In this document: positions 17,414 to 25,399 of the stretch, one piece after another
How positions within the stretch are numbered: position 1 is the first letter of the stretch
Layout: each line of letters begins with the position of its first letter
From: Actinophytocola sp049647105
GTDB taxonomy: Bacteria; Actinomycetota; Actinomycetes; Mycobacteriales; Pseudonocardiaceae
DNA: 64,000 nt
Assembly: GCF_049647105.1 (NCBI RefSeq)
Contig: NZ_JBARWZ010000286.1
Span: 1-64,000 of the forward strand
Direction of reading: 5' to 3'
The notes under the pieces: model-generated
What the model was told of the DNA's origin: nothing
What the model saw: the letters and a program-made list of their open reading frames with translations, nothing else
Database searches by the model: none
Position numbers and translations under genes: made by a program

Positions 17414-18629
17414 CAGGTGACATCAGCACGGCCGGGCGCGAACCCCTGCCCCGAGCCGGGGGCACGCCCGCCAACCGGAGCCGGTCGAGGTGGCGATGAA
17501 AATGCTGCACTCCGGGTTCGTTCCGGCCGAAGACGAAATCCGTGCCGGCGAGTGCGTCGAGTCCTTCCTGGACACGCCCGCACGCCGGATAGTCCTCTTT
17601 GGACACCAGATAGTAGAAGTAGTCGCTGACCCGGCGGACGGCGGGCAGCTCTTTCTCGGACGGCCGGTGCCGCCACAACAACGTCTGGTACGTGATCGAC
17701 TCGGTGACGCGGCGACCGGGCAGCACGAGCGACATCAGAGCGTAGTCGCCCAGCCCGCCTGCGATCCCGACGCAGGGGAACAGCCAGAGCACCGGATTGA
17801 GCAGCCGCACAGGGTCCCACTCGGACGGCGCCTCGTCCGCCGCGTCGGCGATCGCACGGTGCGCGAACACGTTGCGCTGGTGTGGACCGAACCTGTCGAA
17901 GGCCGCGAGGTTGGCGAAGTTGTTCTGGAAGACAGTGGTCGGGTGCAACGACCGGAAATGGTAGCTCTCCAGATAGCCGTCGGCCGCGATCTTCCAGTTC
18001 GGCCCGGCCAGCGTCCTGGTGCCGTACGCATACCACTGGTCCAGCCGCAGCGGTTCGAGGACGGGGGCGACCTCGGCGAGCCAGGCATCGAGGTCCCATG
18101 CCATGCCGGGCCGAAGCCCGACGAACACGACACCACACCGCTCCTGTGCCGGCAGCCGGATCAGCGACCGCTGCGACCGATCGACCGCACCGAAGGTGTG
18201 CTCGCCGTACACACCCAGCAGGCATCCCGACAGGTCGTAACTCCAGGAATGGTACGGACAGGTCAGGCGCCGGGCGGAGCCGTCACCACCGGCGACCAGT
18301 TCCGCGCCTCGGTGCCGGCAGCGGTTGACCATCGCGCGTACCTTCCCGTCCCGGTCCCTCGTCAACAGGACCGGGGTGCCGGCCACCTCGAGCGCCAGGT
18401 ACCGCCCGGGTTCGGCGAGTTGGCACGACAGGGCGATCGGGAGTGGGACCGCGCCGAAGACCAGGTCACGTTCCTGCTCGAACACCCCCTGGCCGCGATA
18501 GTTGTCCACCGGTTCCCGCCACTGGTTCGCGGCCAGGTCGGTTGACCTCTCCCTGTGGTGCGACAGCAGCCGGCCCGTGACATCTTCGATATCCTGCCGG
18601 GCCATTCCGGGCGGAGCTACCTCGTTCAT
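17406..18629 (-). CDS. Rieske non-heme iron oxygenase, alpha subunit
   Basis: 407 aa from ATG 18629, with GAGAGGAA upstream; a longer frame is less likely. The Rieske [2Fe-2S] ligands are C-x-H in NRCRHRG and C-x2-H in TCPYHSW. The mononuclear iron site is D..H..H in AADGYLESYHFRSLHP. The layout is that of ring-hydroxylating and quaternary-amine demethylating oxygenases (CntA-like). No ferredoxin or reductase gene is adjacent. It is divergent from an IclR regulator that probably controls it, and just outside the terpene cyclase operon, so it could tailor that product or act in unrelated catabolism. Confidence 0.85.
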   Translation of the reverse strand: MNEVAPPGMARQDIEDVTGRLLSHHRERSTDLAANQWREPVDNYRGQGVFEQERDLVFGAVPLPIALSCQLAEPGRYLALEVAGTPVLLTRDRDGKVRAMVNRCRHRGAELVAGGDGSARRLTCPYHSWSYDLSGCLLGVYGEHTFGAVDRSQRSLIRLPAQERCGVVFVGLRPGMAWDLDAWLAEVAPVLEPLRLDQWYAYGTRTLAGPNWKIAADGYLESYHFRSLHPTTVFQNNFANLAAFDRFGPHQRNVFAHRAIADAADEAPSEWDPVRLLNPVLWLFPCVGIAGGLGDYALMSLVLPGRRVTESITYQTLLWRHRPSEKELPAVRRVSDYFYYLVSKEDYPACGRVQEGLDALAGTDFVFGRNEPGVQHFHRHLDRLRLAGVPPARGRGSRPAVLMSPGE

Positions 18630-18712
18630 GGGTCCGTTCCTCTCGGGTGACCCCATGATGGGCGGATATTTCCTCGTTGAGAACCCGCGTGCCACGTCAC
18701 GGCACAGTATTT

Positions 18713-18729
18713 CCCGTGACGATCACGGG
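18713..18729. promoter_or_regulatory. Candidate IclR operator
   Basis: A perfect inverted repeat, CCCGTGA-CGA-TCACGGG, lies in the 277-bp divergent region between the Rieske gene and the IclR gene. A second, shorter repeat (GTGCC-N7-GGCAC, 18689-18705) lies next to it. Position and symmetry fit an autoregulatory operator. Inference only. Confidence 0.45.
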
Positions 18730-18906
18730 AGCGGCCGGCCACGTCCCCGAGCTGCCCGGACATACCGGGGATTTCGCTGATTTCCCACCGGATCGACCAG
18801 ATGGTTCGCGATTAAAACCCGTTCGCGGCGCGGTATGTTTTGACATTGATGACATAATTACGACCTGACCCACATCGCAAAGATTTTTCGAGAGTCGCTG
18901 GGTAAC

Positions 18907-19755
18907 ATGACGACAAGGATGAAAATCGATCCGCACGTGGCCGCGGTGGGCAACCCGGAGGTCCGCCAGTCCGACCGCCGGATAATCAACGCGATCGGCA
19001 AGACGATGAGGGTGTTGTCCGCGCTCGCCGGACAGGTGAATCCACTCGGCGTCTCAGAGATCGCCAGAACGACACAGATCCCCAAGTCGACGACGTTTCG
19101 GATACTGGCCACACTGGTCGAGCTGCGGGTGGTGGACCACCGCGACCGGCACTACTGCCTCGGCTACCGGCTGGGCTCGCTGGCGCACAACACGACCCTC
19201 TCCCGCCAACGGCTGCACCGGACCCTCCTCCCCCACCTGCTCGACCTCTACGAGGAGACCCACGGCGTGGTGGAACTCGCCGTGCTCACCGGCACCGAGA
19301 TCACCTACCTGACCAGGCTGCACGGGCACCACCACGTCCGCACACCCTCGCAGGACGCCCTGCCATCGCAGGCGTACCGCACGGCCGTGGGAAGGGTCCT
19401 GCTCGCCTTCACCACGCTCGACAACCCCGCCGAGGTCACCGACGAGCGATTCGTCGCCAGGACACCGGCCGCCATCGCGAGCACCGCCGCGCTGCGGACG
19501 GAACTGGTGGCGATCCAGGAGCTCGGGCTTGCCTTCGATCGTCAGGAATACGCGCCAGGCGTCCTGTGTGTCGCGGCACCCGTGCTGGACATCGGCCGGA
19601 TTCCGGTCGCCGCCATCTCGGTCTCCGGGACGGCCAGCAGGATGAACCTCGACCAGGTCGCCGCTTCCGTCCGCCGCATCGCCAGCAGCGCGTCGCAGAC
19701 GGTGCGCATCCACAGTGGACTCATCGACATTGCCGCCCAGCCCGACAGAACCTGA
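18907..19755 (+). CDS. IclR-family transcriptional regulator
   Basis: 282 aa. The N-terminal winged HTH (INAIGKTMRVLSALAGQVNPLGVSEIARTTQIPKSTTFRILATL) is followed by the IclR effector-binding domain (HGVVELAVLTGTEITYL, TAVGRVLLAF, LGLAFDRQEYAPGVLCVAAPV). It is divergent from the Rieske oxygenase and convergent with the P450/SDR operon. A role in controlling these flanking genes is likely from position, and the ligand is unknown. A 13-mer palindrome-like site (see findings) overlaps its 3' end. Confidence 0.88.
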   Translation: MTTRMKIDPHVAAVGNPEVRQSDRRIINAIGKTMRVLSALAGQVNPLGVSEIARTTQIPKSTTFRILATLVELRVVDHRDRHYCLGYRLGSLAHNTTLSRQRLHRTLLPHLLDLYEETHGVVELAVLTGTEITYLTRLHGHHHVRTPSQDALPSQAYRTAVGRVLLAFTTLDNPAEVTDERFVARTPAAIASTAALRTELVAIQELGLAFDRQEYAPGVLCVAAPVLDIGRIPVAAISVSGTASRMNLDQVAASVRRIASSASQTVRIHSGLIDIAAQPDRT

Positions 19756-19845
19756 CCAGTCCGCCTCCCCGGCAGAAAGTGCTGGTTCCGACCCAGCGCA
19801 GGCGCCGGACATCGAGGTGGTTGGTGGCTGGGTGCCGTCACGGGG

Positions 19846-20583
19846 CTACCGGGTCAGGAAACCGCCGTCGACCGGGTGGTCACTTCCCGTGATGTACCAG
19901 GCGGAGTCGGACGTCAGGTAGGCCACCAGATCAGCGACGTCCTCGGGGCGTCCTGGCTTCCCGAGCGGTACGGACTGGAGCACCCTCGCCAGCCTGTCGC
20001 GCGGAAGGGCCTCGGTCATCGGACTGTCGATGACACCGGGCGACACGGACACGACCCTGACTCCGTTCCCGGCGTACTCCCGTGCGGCGGCCTTCGTCAG
20101 TCCGATCACCGCGTGTTTGGCCGCGACGTACGCGCAATGGGTGCGAAGCGCCGCACTACCGGCGACCGAGGCGATGTTGACGATCACCCCGCCGCTGCCC
20201 AGCATGGTGGGCAGGGCCGCCCGCATCACATAGAAGACACCGTTCACGTTGGTGCGCATCACGGCGTCGAAGGCATCGATCGGGTAGTCCACCACCGGCA
20301 CGAGGGGGCCTGCGATGCCGGCACAGTTGACGACGACGTCCAGACGTCCGCACCGGTCAAGGACGACCCCGAGCAACTCCCGCACCGACAACGGATCCGA
20401 GACGTCCACCCGGTGCGCGCGCCCCGCACCGCCCGCCGCGGTCACGGCATCCGCGACCCGATGCGCGGCGTCCACGTCGATGTCGGCGACGACGACCCCG
20501 AACCCGTCGTCGCCGAGTCGCCGTGCACAGGCCGCGCCGATCCCGGAGCCGCCGCCGGTGATCAGCGCGACCTTGCCGTTCAC
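19846..20583 (-). CDS. Short-chain dehydrogenase/reductase of the terpene operon
   Basis: 245 aa from GTG 20583, which overlaps the P450 stop as GTGA. A classical SDR: TGGGSGIG nucleotide motif, D-V (VDVSDP), NCAGIAG, catalytic Ser (NIASVAGS) and YVAAK, and C-terminal DHPVDGGFLTR. It is most likely NAD-preferring because of the Asp after beta-2 (VADIDVD). As the third gene of the cyclase-P450-SDR operon it probably oxidises an alcohol introduced by the P450. Confidence 0.88.
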   Translation of the reverse strand: MNGKVALITGGGSGIGAACARRLGDDGFGVVVADIDVDAAHRVADAVTAAGGAGRAHRVDVSDPLSVRELLGVVLDRCGRLDVVVNCAGIAGPLVPVVDYPIDAFDAVMRTNVNGVFYVMRAALPTMLGSGGVIVNIASVAGSAALRTHCAYVAAKHAVIGLTKAAAREYAGNGVRVVSVSPGVIDSPMTEALPRDRLARVLQSVPLGKPGRPEDVADLVAYLTSDSAWYITGSDHPVDGGFLTR

Positions 20584-21920
20584 CGGGCCGCACCGCGTGG
20601 CCGCGGGACCGGATACATCACCAGGGTGGTGGGTCGCACCACCGTGCCGACCCGGGCGCGCACCTTGTGCCGGCGTGCGGGCACGAGCTGCCACCTTGCC
20701 ATGATGGTGGCCACCACCATCGTCATCTCCGTCCACGCGAACCCCTCGCCGACGCACAGCCGGTTGCCAGCGCCGAACGGGAGGAAGGCGCCCCTGGGCA
20801 GGCCCGCACGCCGCTCCTCGCGCCAGCGGTCGGGATCGAAACGGTCCGGCTCGGGGTACAGCACGGGATCGCGATGCAGCGCGTGCGGGCTGAAGAAGAC
20901 CTCGTCCCCCGGCGCCAGCTCGACGCCGCCGACCTCGACCGGCGCCACGACACGCCGCATGAGCAACCACACCGGATGCAGCCGCAGTACCTCCTGGAGC
21001 ACACGGCGGGTGTAGTGCAGCTCCGCGACGTCGGCGGCGGTTGGCAACCGCCCCGCCAGCACCGAGCGCAGCTCGGTGCCCAGTCGCTCGTCGACGGTGG
21101 GGTGGCGAGCCAACTCGTGGCAGGTCCAGGAAAGCGCGGCGCTGACGGTGCCGATGCCGGCCACGAACAGCGTGAGCAGTTCGTCGCACACCTCCGCGTC
21201 GCTCATGTGCTCGCCGGTACGCGGATCCCGCGCGAGCAGCAGCATCGACATCAGGTCACCGCTGTCGGCCAGCCCCCGGCGTTGGGCGATCAGGTGACGC
21301 AGCCTGCCGTGCGGCTCGTCATCGGACCGTCTGGCGAGAACCCGCGCTGCCGAGGGGGGAAGCGGCGAGAGCGCACGCCGCATGGCCCGGTGCTTGACCG
21401 ACAGCCATTGTTCGATGGCGGCCATCGTCTCCGGTGGGGGCGCAGGCTCGAACAGTGCGTCGAAGAAGTTGGCGCGCACCAGCCGGTCGACCTCCCGCCC
21501 GATGTCGAGGGTGCTTCCCGGGCGCCACGACCTCGACATCTGGTCGGCGCGGCTGGACATGTGGTCTGCGTACCTGCTGATTCTCTCCGGGTGGTAGGCG
21601 GGCTGCGCCAGGCGACGCTGCCTGCGGTGGAAGTCGCCGGACGAGGTCACCAACCCGTTGCCGATATGGGCACGCAGTTCGTCGAACATTGCTCCTTTGT
21701 CGAACTTCCGCGCCTCGACGACAAGCACGCGGCGAACCAGTTCTGGGCTGTTGACGACGTGGACGGGCCGCGTCCCGACGAAGATCCGCGTCATGTCACC
21801 GTGGTCGCGCAGCGACCGCATGAACTCGAGCGGGTCGCGCCGCAAGCTCATGGCATGTCCGAGCAGCGGGATCCTGTGCGGTGCCGTCCGTACCGAGGCT
21901 GCCGACCGGGAATCCGTCAC
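20580..21920 (-). CDS. Cytochrome P450
   Basis: 446 aa from GTG 21920, 3 bp after the cyclase stop. It has an I-helix AGIGTVSA (Gly replaces the usual acidic residue before Thr), the K-helix EVLR, PERFDPDRW-type PDRFDPDRW, and the heme loop FGAGNRLCVGEGFA with the Cys ligand near residue 389. The overall layout resembles the terpene-oxidising P450s such as pentalenene oxygenase. It likely hydroxylates the product of the adjacent class II cyclase. Ferredoxin partners are not local. Confidence 0.9.
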   Translation of the reverse strand: MTDSRSAASVRTAPHRIPLLGHAMSLRRDPLEFMRSLRDHGDMTRIFVGTRPVHVVNSPELVRRVLVVEARKFDKGAMFDELRAHIGNGLVTSSGDFHRRQRRLAQPAYHPERISRYADHMSSRADQMSRSWRPGSTLDIGREVDRLVRANFFDALFEPAPPPETMAAIEQWLSVKHRAMRRALSPLPPSAARVLARRSDDEPHGRLRHLIAQRRGLADSGDLMSMLLLARDPRTGEHMSDAEVCDELLTLFVAGIGTVSAALSWTCHELARHPTVDERLGTELRSVLAGRLPTAADVAELHYTRRVLQEVLRLHPVWLLMRRVVAPVEVGGVELAPGDEVFFSPHALHRDPVLYPEPDRFDPDRWREERRAGLPRGAFLPFGAGNRLCVGEGFAWTEMTMVVATIMARWQLVPARRHKVRARVGTVVRPTTLVMYPVPRPRGAAR

Positions 21921-21923
21921 CGG

Positions 21924-23441
21924 TCAGCCCACCATCGCGCGGTAGGTCCGGGCCGCCCGCAGTCCGAGAACCGTGAAGGCCTGAGTGTGGGTCGGGAAGT
22001 GGGTCAGCAGCGGTCGGGGACCGTACATCTCCGGCCGGCCGGGCCAGGTGCCGTCGCCGCGGTGGGTGCCGAGCAGATAACCCAACGCGGACTGCCACCT
22101 CCGCTCGTCCATGGCCTTGCCGCGCAGCATCATCGCGAGCGCGAGGCCGGTGTTGCTCGGTGTGCTGGCCTCCCCCCGCTCCGCTGGCCAGCCACCGTCG
22201 TCGTTCTGGGTGGCGGCGAGATCGCCTGCCGCCGCGGCCACCACGACCGGCAGGTCGCGGAGGGCGCTGCCGACCTCCAGCGTCGCGTACGGAAGACCCC
22301 GGTACCAGCTCGCCGTCCACCGCCCGCCGTCGTTCCTTCGCTCGACGAGCCATCGCACCGCGGCCGTCAGGGACACCGCGTGGCCGACACCGTGGTCGAG
22401 CAGGGCGGTCACCACGTGCGCGACGACATCCTCCGCCGGAGGGTCGTCACGGAACTGCCACGTACGCCACAGGCCGTCGCTTGTCTGGCGCTCCGCCAGG
22501 TAGACCAGCGCCCTCGGCACCCCACCGTTCGCGGCACCGCCACCCGTGAGCGCGAGGACGGCCGCGGCGGTCGTGTCGTTGTCCGACTCCACGGCCGAGG
22601 CGAAGGGCCAGCCACCGTCACTGTTCTGTGCGTCGAGCAGGAATCCGGCGGCGCTGGACCCGCATTTCGTGTCGAACAGCGGGACGCCGCGGAAGGCCCG
22701 CATCGTGAGCGTGGTGTCCCACACGTCGCTGGAGCAGAACCGCCACGTCCCGTCCTGGTGCTGGCCGTCGAGCAGCCAGCGCAGCGCCCGCCGCCACGGC
22801 TCAGTGCCTGGAGCGATGGCATCGAACGCCGCGAACGCCAGGGCCGTGCTGATCGGGTTGCCGTAGCACGAGCCGTCCGGCGCCTGGTGCTCGACGACGG
22901 CCAGCACGTTCTCACGGGCCTTGTCGTGTGCGGCGAGCCGCCAGTTCACCATGGCGCGGCCCGCCAGCAACTCGACATGGCTCCACGGTTTCAGCCTGGC
23001 CGTCCTGGCCTCCCCGCACGCCCGCTCGATTTCGGCCAGCAGGATGCGCCATGAACCGGGGACGCCTTCGCCGCCGTCCGCGCGCAGAGCGACGATCCGC
23101 AGTAGGCGGACTCGCGCCGACCACGCCTCGGTGGCCGTGCCGTGGCCGGAGTCGGCACGGCCGTGCAGTGCGGTCGCCCGTAACCAGGACTCGACCGCCA
23201 GAGCCACCGGGTGGTGGCTCTGCGGCACCGCCATCCGGAGCCATGCCCTTCCTCGGCGGACGGCGGCATGGGCCGCGACGTCGGCCGACCGCGACAGGAC
23301 GAAACACGTCAGCGCTGTCTCGGTGACACGCGGATCCGGCACGACCACCCACGAGCCGTTGCCGCGTTGTGTTGTCACGCAGTGCTCCGTGGCCAGAGCC
23401 AACGCGCGATCCAATTCCGTTGACGTGCCCGCGGACATCAT
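21924..23441 (-). CDS. Class II terpene cyclase (beta-gamma type, DxDTT motif)
   Basis: About 505 aa. The start is uncertain: ATG 23441 or 23438, or ATG 23459, none with a good ribosome site. Seven or eight QW-type repeats (QHQDGTW, QNSDGGW, QNDDGGW and others) give the squalene-hopene-cyclase/diterpene-cyclase double alpha-barrel. The catalytic acid motif is DNDTT (D287-T291, counted from 23441), a DxDTT variant of the DxDD motif. This variant and the two-domain length match, from memory, bacterial drimenyl-diphosphate-synthase-like class II cyclases more than hopene cyclases (~630 aa). It should protonate FPP or GGPP without losing diphosphate. First gene of the operon with the P450 and SDR, divergent from the pterin cassette. 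Confidence 0.82.
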   Translation of the reverse strand: MMSAGTSTELDRALALATEHCVTTQRGNGSWVVVPDPRVTETALTCFVLSRSADVAAHAAVRRGRAWLRMAVPQSHHPVALAVESWLRATALHGRADSGHGTATEAWSARVRLLRIVALRADGGEGVPGSWRILLAEIERACGEARTARLKPWSHVELLAGRAMVNWRLAAHDKARENVLAVVEHQAPDGSCYGNPISTALAFAAFDAIAPGTEPWRRALRWLLDGQHQDGTWRFCSSDVWDTTLTMRAFRGVPLFDTKCGSSAAGFLLDAQNSDGGWPFASAVESDNDTTAAAVLALTGGGAANGGVPRALVYLAERQTSDGLWRTWQFRDDPPAEDVVAHVVTALLDHGVGHAVSLTAAVRWLVERRNDGGRWTASWYRGLPYATLEVGSALRDLPVVVAAAAGDLAATQNDDGGWPAERGEASTPSNTGLALAMMLRGKAMDERRWQSALGYLLGTHRGDGTWPGRPEMYGPRPLLTHFPTHTQAFTVLGLRAARTYRAMVG

Positions 23442-23601
23442 TTGCCGATTGTCCGGCATGCGCCGGAAACTGGATATACCGCGTGCCGCGTGGCGGGACA
23501 AAACTTTTGACGGAAGACCGAGGCATTTTTCATCCGATTGCGTGATATTCTGGAATTACCGACATATTCCGAGACCTTCAAGGGTGGTTTTCTCGTTCGT
23601 G

Positions 23602-24201
23602 ATGAAATCCCACTTAATCAATCGAAACGGGAGCGAGCCGGACGGCGATCCTCCCGTGATCGACATGGCAGCGGTCGTCGACGCCGCCCGGCACCTGTTG
23701 CACACCCTCGGCATGGATACCAGCGGTGAGGCCCTCTCCCGGACGCCCCAGCGGATGGCGGAGGCGCTCTCCGAGTTCTTCTCACCGGAGCCGTTCACAC
23801 TCACGACCTTCGACAACGACGCCGGCTACACGGGCCTGGTCCTGGTCCGCAGGGTGCCGGTGCAGTCGATCTGCGAACACCACCTGCTGCCCTTCGTCGG
23901 GACAGCGGACATCGGCTACCTGCCCGGTGAGCGGCTCGCCGGGCTGTCCAAGCTCGCGCGGTCGGTCCAATACCTGGCCCGTCGCCCTCAGGTCCAGGAA
24001 CGGCTGACCCAGGCCACCGCCGACTGGTTGCAGGAACGGCTCGACGCGCGCGGTGTCGGTGTGGTCCTGCGAGCGGAGCACAGCTGCATGACGCTGCGCG
24101 GTGTCCGGGCCAACGGCGCGGAGACCGTGACCCAGTCCTTCACCGGCCTGCTCGCCGAACACGGCCCCGACCGCCTCGAATTCCTCCGCCTGTGCGGGTG
24201 A
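23602..24201 (+). CDS. folE: GTP cyclohydrolase I (type IA)
   Basis: 199 aa from ATG 23602 (GTG 23599 possible). It converts GTP to 7,8-dihydroneopterin triphosphate. Zinc ligands are C91 and H94 in SICEHHLLPF and C162 in HSCMTLRGV, and the pterin-binding region GYLPGERLAGLSKLARSVQYLARR is intact. The N-terminal ~20 codons are AT-rich compared with the rest and include a TTA leucine codon at 23614-23616. First gene of a cassette followed by a pteridine reductase-like SDR (24 bp) and a folB; no folP or folK follows, so the product is more likely a reduced pterin than folate. Confidence 0.92.
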   Translation: MKSHLINRNGSEPDGDPPVIDMAAVVDAARHLLHTLGMDTSGEALSRTPQRMAEALSEFFSPEPFTLTTFDNDAGYTGLVLVRRVPVQSICEHHLLPFVGTADIGYLPGERLAGLSKLARSVQYLARRPQVQERLTQATADWLQERLDARGVGVVLRAEHSCMTLRGVRANGAETVTQSFTGLLAEHGPDRLEFLRLCG

Positions 24202-24224
24202 GTCCCCACACGAAGGAGGAACCC

Positions 24225-24962
24225 ATGTCACCGCGGTGGGCGTTCGTGACCGGCTCCTCCCAGCGCATCGGCGCGGCGATCGCGACGAACCTGGCCGCGC
24301 GGGGCCTCCACCTCCACCTCCACGCGAACGCCTCAGCTGACCGCCTGCACCGGCTGGCCTCGGACCTGTCCGACCGGTACGGCGTGGCGACCCGCACCCA
24401 CCTGGCCGACTTCCGCGACCCCTCAGCCGTCGACGCCATGGCATCGACGATCGCGACGGTGGGCCCGCGACCGGGACTGCTGGTCAACAACGCGGCGGTG
24501 TTCGGTCAGTACGACTACTCCGCGCCCGTGGAGCTGGCGGCGATGATCGACATTCTCACCGTCAACACCGCGGTCCCGATCCTCCTGACCGCCCTGGTCG
24601 ACGACACGGACGGCCACGTCGTCAACATCTGCGACGGCCATGTCGACCTCACCTGCTCACGACACCTGGCCTACGACATCTCCAAGGCCGCGCTCGCCGA
24701 CGCGACCCGCCGCCTCGCCGTGCGGCTGGGTCCGAACATCAGGGTCAACGGCATCGGCCCGGGTCTGGTACTGCCCCCACCACACGCCGACGAGAAACAC
24801 CTCACCGACCTCGCGAGGAACGCGCCACTGCGACGACCCGCACGACTCGAGGACATCCTGTCGGCACTCGACTTCCTGATCGACTCCCCCTCCGTCACCG
24901 GCCAGATGATCATGGTCGACAGCGGCGAGCACCTCACCTGCGACGGCGAAGCCGCCCACTGA
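24225..24962 (+). CDS. Pteridine reductase/FolM-like short-chain reductase
   Basis: 245 aa from ATG 24225 with AGGAGGAA upstream. The nucleotide motif TGSSQRIG matches the TGxxxRxG signature that separates NADPH-dependent pteridine reductases (PTR1, FolM) from ordinary SDRs (TGxxxGxG). NNAAVFG and the catalytic YDISK are present, and the C-terminal region ends MIMVDSGEHL. It would reduce dihydro- to tetrahydropterin (for example tetrahydromonapterin). Its position between folE and folB supports this. The substrate is inferred, not shown. Confidence 0.8.
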   Translation: MSPRWAFVTGSSQRIGAAIATNLAARGLHLHLHANASADRLHRLASDLSDRYGVATRTHLADFRDPSAVDAMASTIATVGPRPGLLVNNAAVFGQYDYSAPVELAAMIDILTVNTAVPILLTALVDDTDGHVVNICDGHVDLTCSRHLAYDISKAALADATRRLAVRLGPNIRVNGIGPGLVLPPPHADEKHLTDLARNAPLRRPARLEDILSALDFLIDSPSVTGQMIMVDSGEHLTCDGEAAH

Positions 24963-24994
24963 CATCCCGCCACTACGAACAAAAGGTGGTTCAG

Positions 24995-25378
24995 GTGGAC
25001 ACGACGACCATCAGGCTCATCGGCCTCCGCGCCTTCGGCAGGCACGGCGTCCGGGAAGCCGAGAAGAGGGACGGTCAGGACTTCGTCGTGGACGTCACCC
25101 TCCGCGTCGACGCGAGCCAAGCGATACGGTCCGACCAACTCCACGACACCCTCGACTACGACGACCTCGCACTCGACCTCGTCAGGATCGTCAACGGAGA
25201 ACCCGTCCAACTGCTGGAAAAGCTGGCCGGAATCCTGGCAGACCGCTGCACCGAGAACACCATGGTCAGGTCGGTCGAGGTCACCGTGCACAAACCAAAG
25301 GCCCCCATCAACGCCCGCTTCGACGACGTGTCGGTCACCATCACCCGGGCCCGTGACGCCCAGCGGCACCGAACATGA
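24995..25378 (+). CDS. folB: Dihydroneopterin aldolase/epimerase
   Basis: 127 aa from GTG 24995, with AAAGG 9 bp upstream; GTG 24986 is an alternative. FolB signatures are present: LRAFGRHGVREAEKRDGQDFVVDV near the N-terminus (catalytic Glu and substrate loop) and the conserved Lys in VTVHKPKAP. FolB enzymes cleave 7,8-dihydroneopterin and epimerise it to dihydromonapterin. Together with FolE and the FolM-like reductase this forms a tetrahydropterin route. It ends 21 bp from the convergent antiporter gene. Confidence 0.9.
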   Translation: MDTTTIRLIGLRAFGRHGVREAEKRDGQDFVVDVTLRVDASQAIRSDQLHDTLDYDDLALDLVRIVNGEPVQLLEKLAGILADRCTENTMVRSVEVTVHKPKAPINARFDDVSVTITRARDAQRHRT

Positions 25379-25399
25379 GACACGCGCCGGCCACCGGCG

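Noticed and set aside
23500..23501. TTG 23501 as the cyclase start
   Set aside because: No ribosome-binding site and the extra residues precede any conserved sequence; ATG 23441-23459 preferred.
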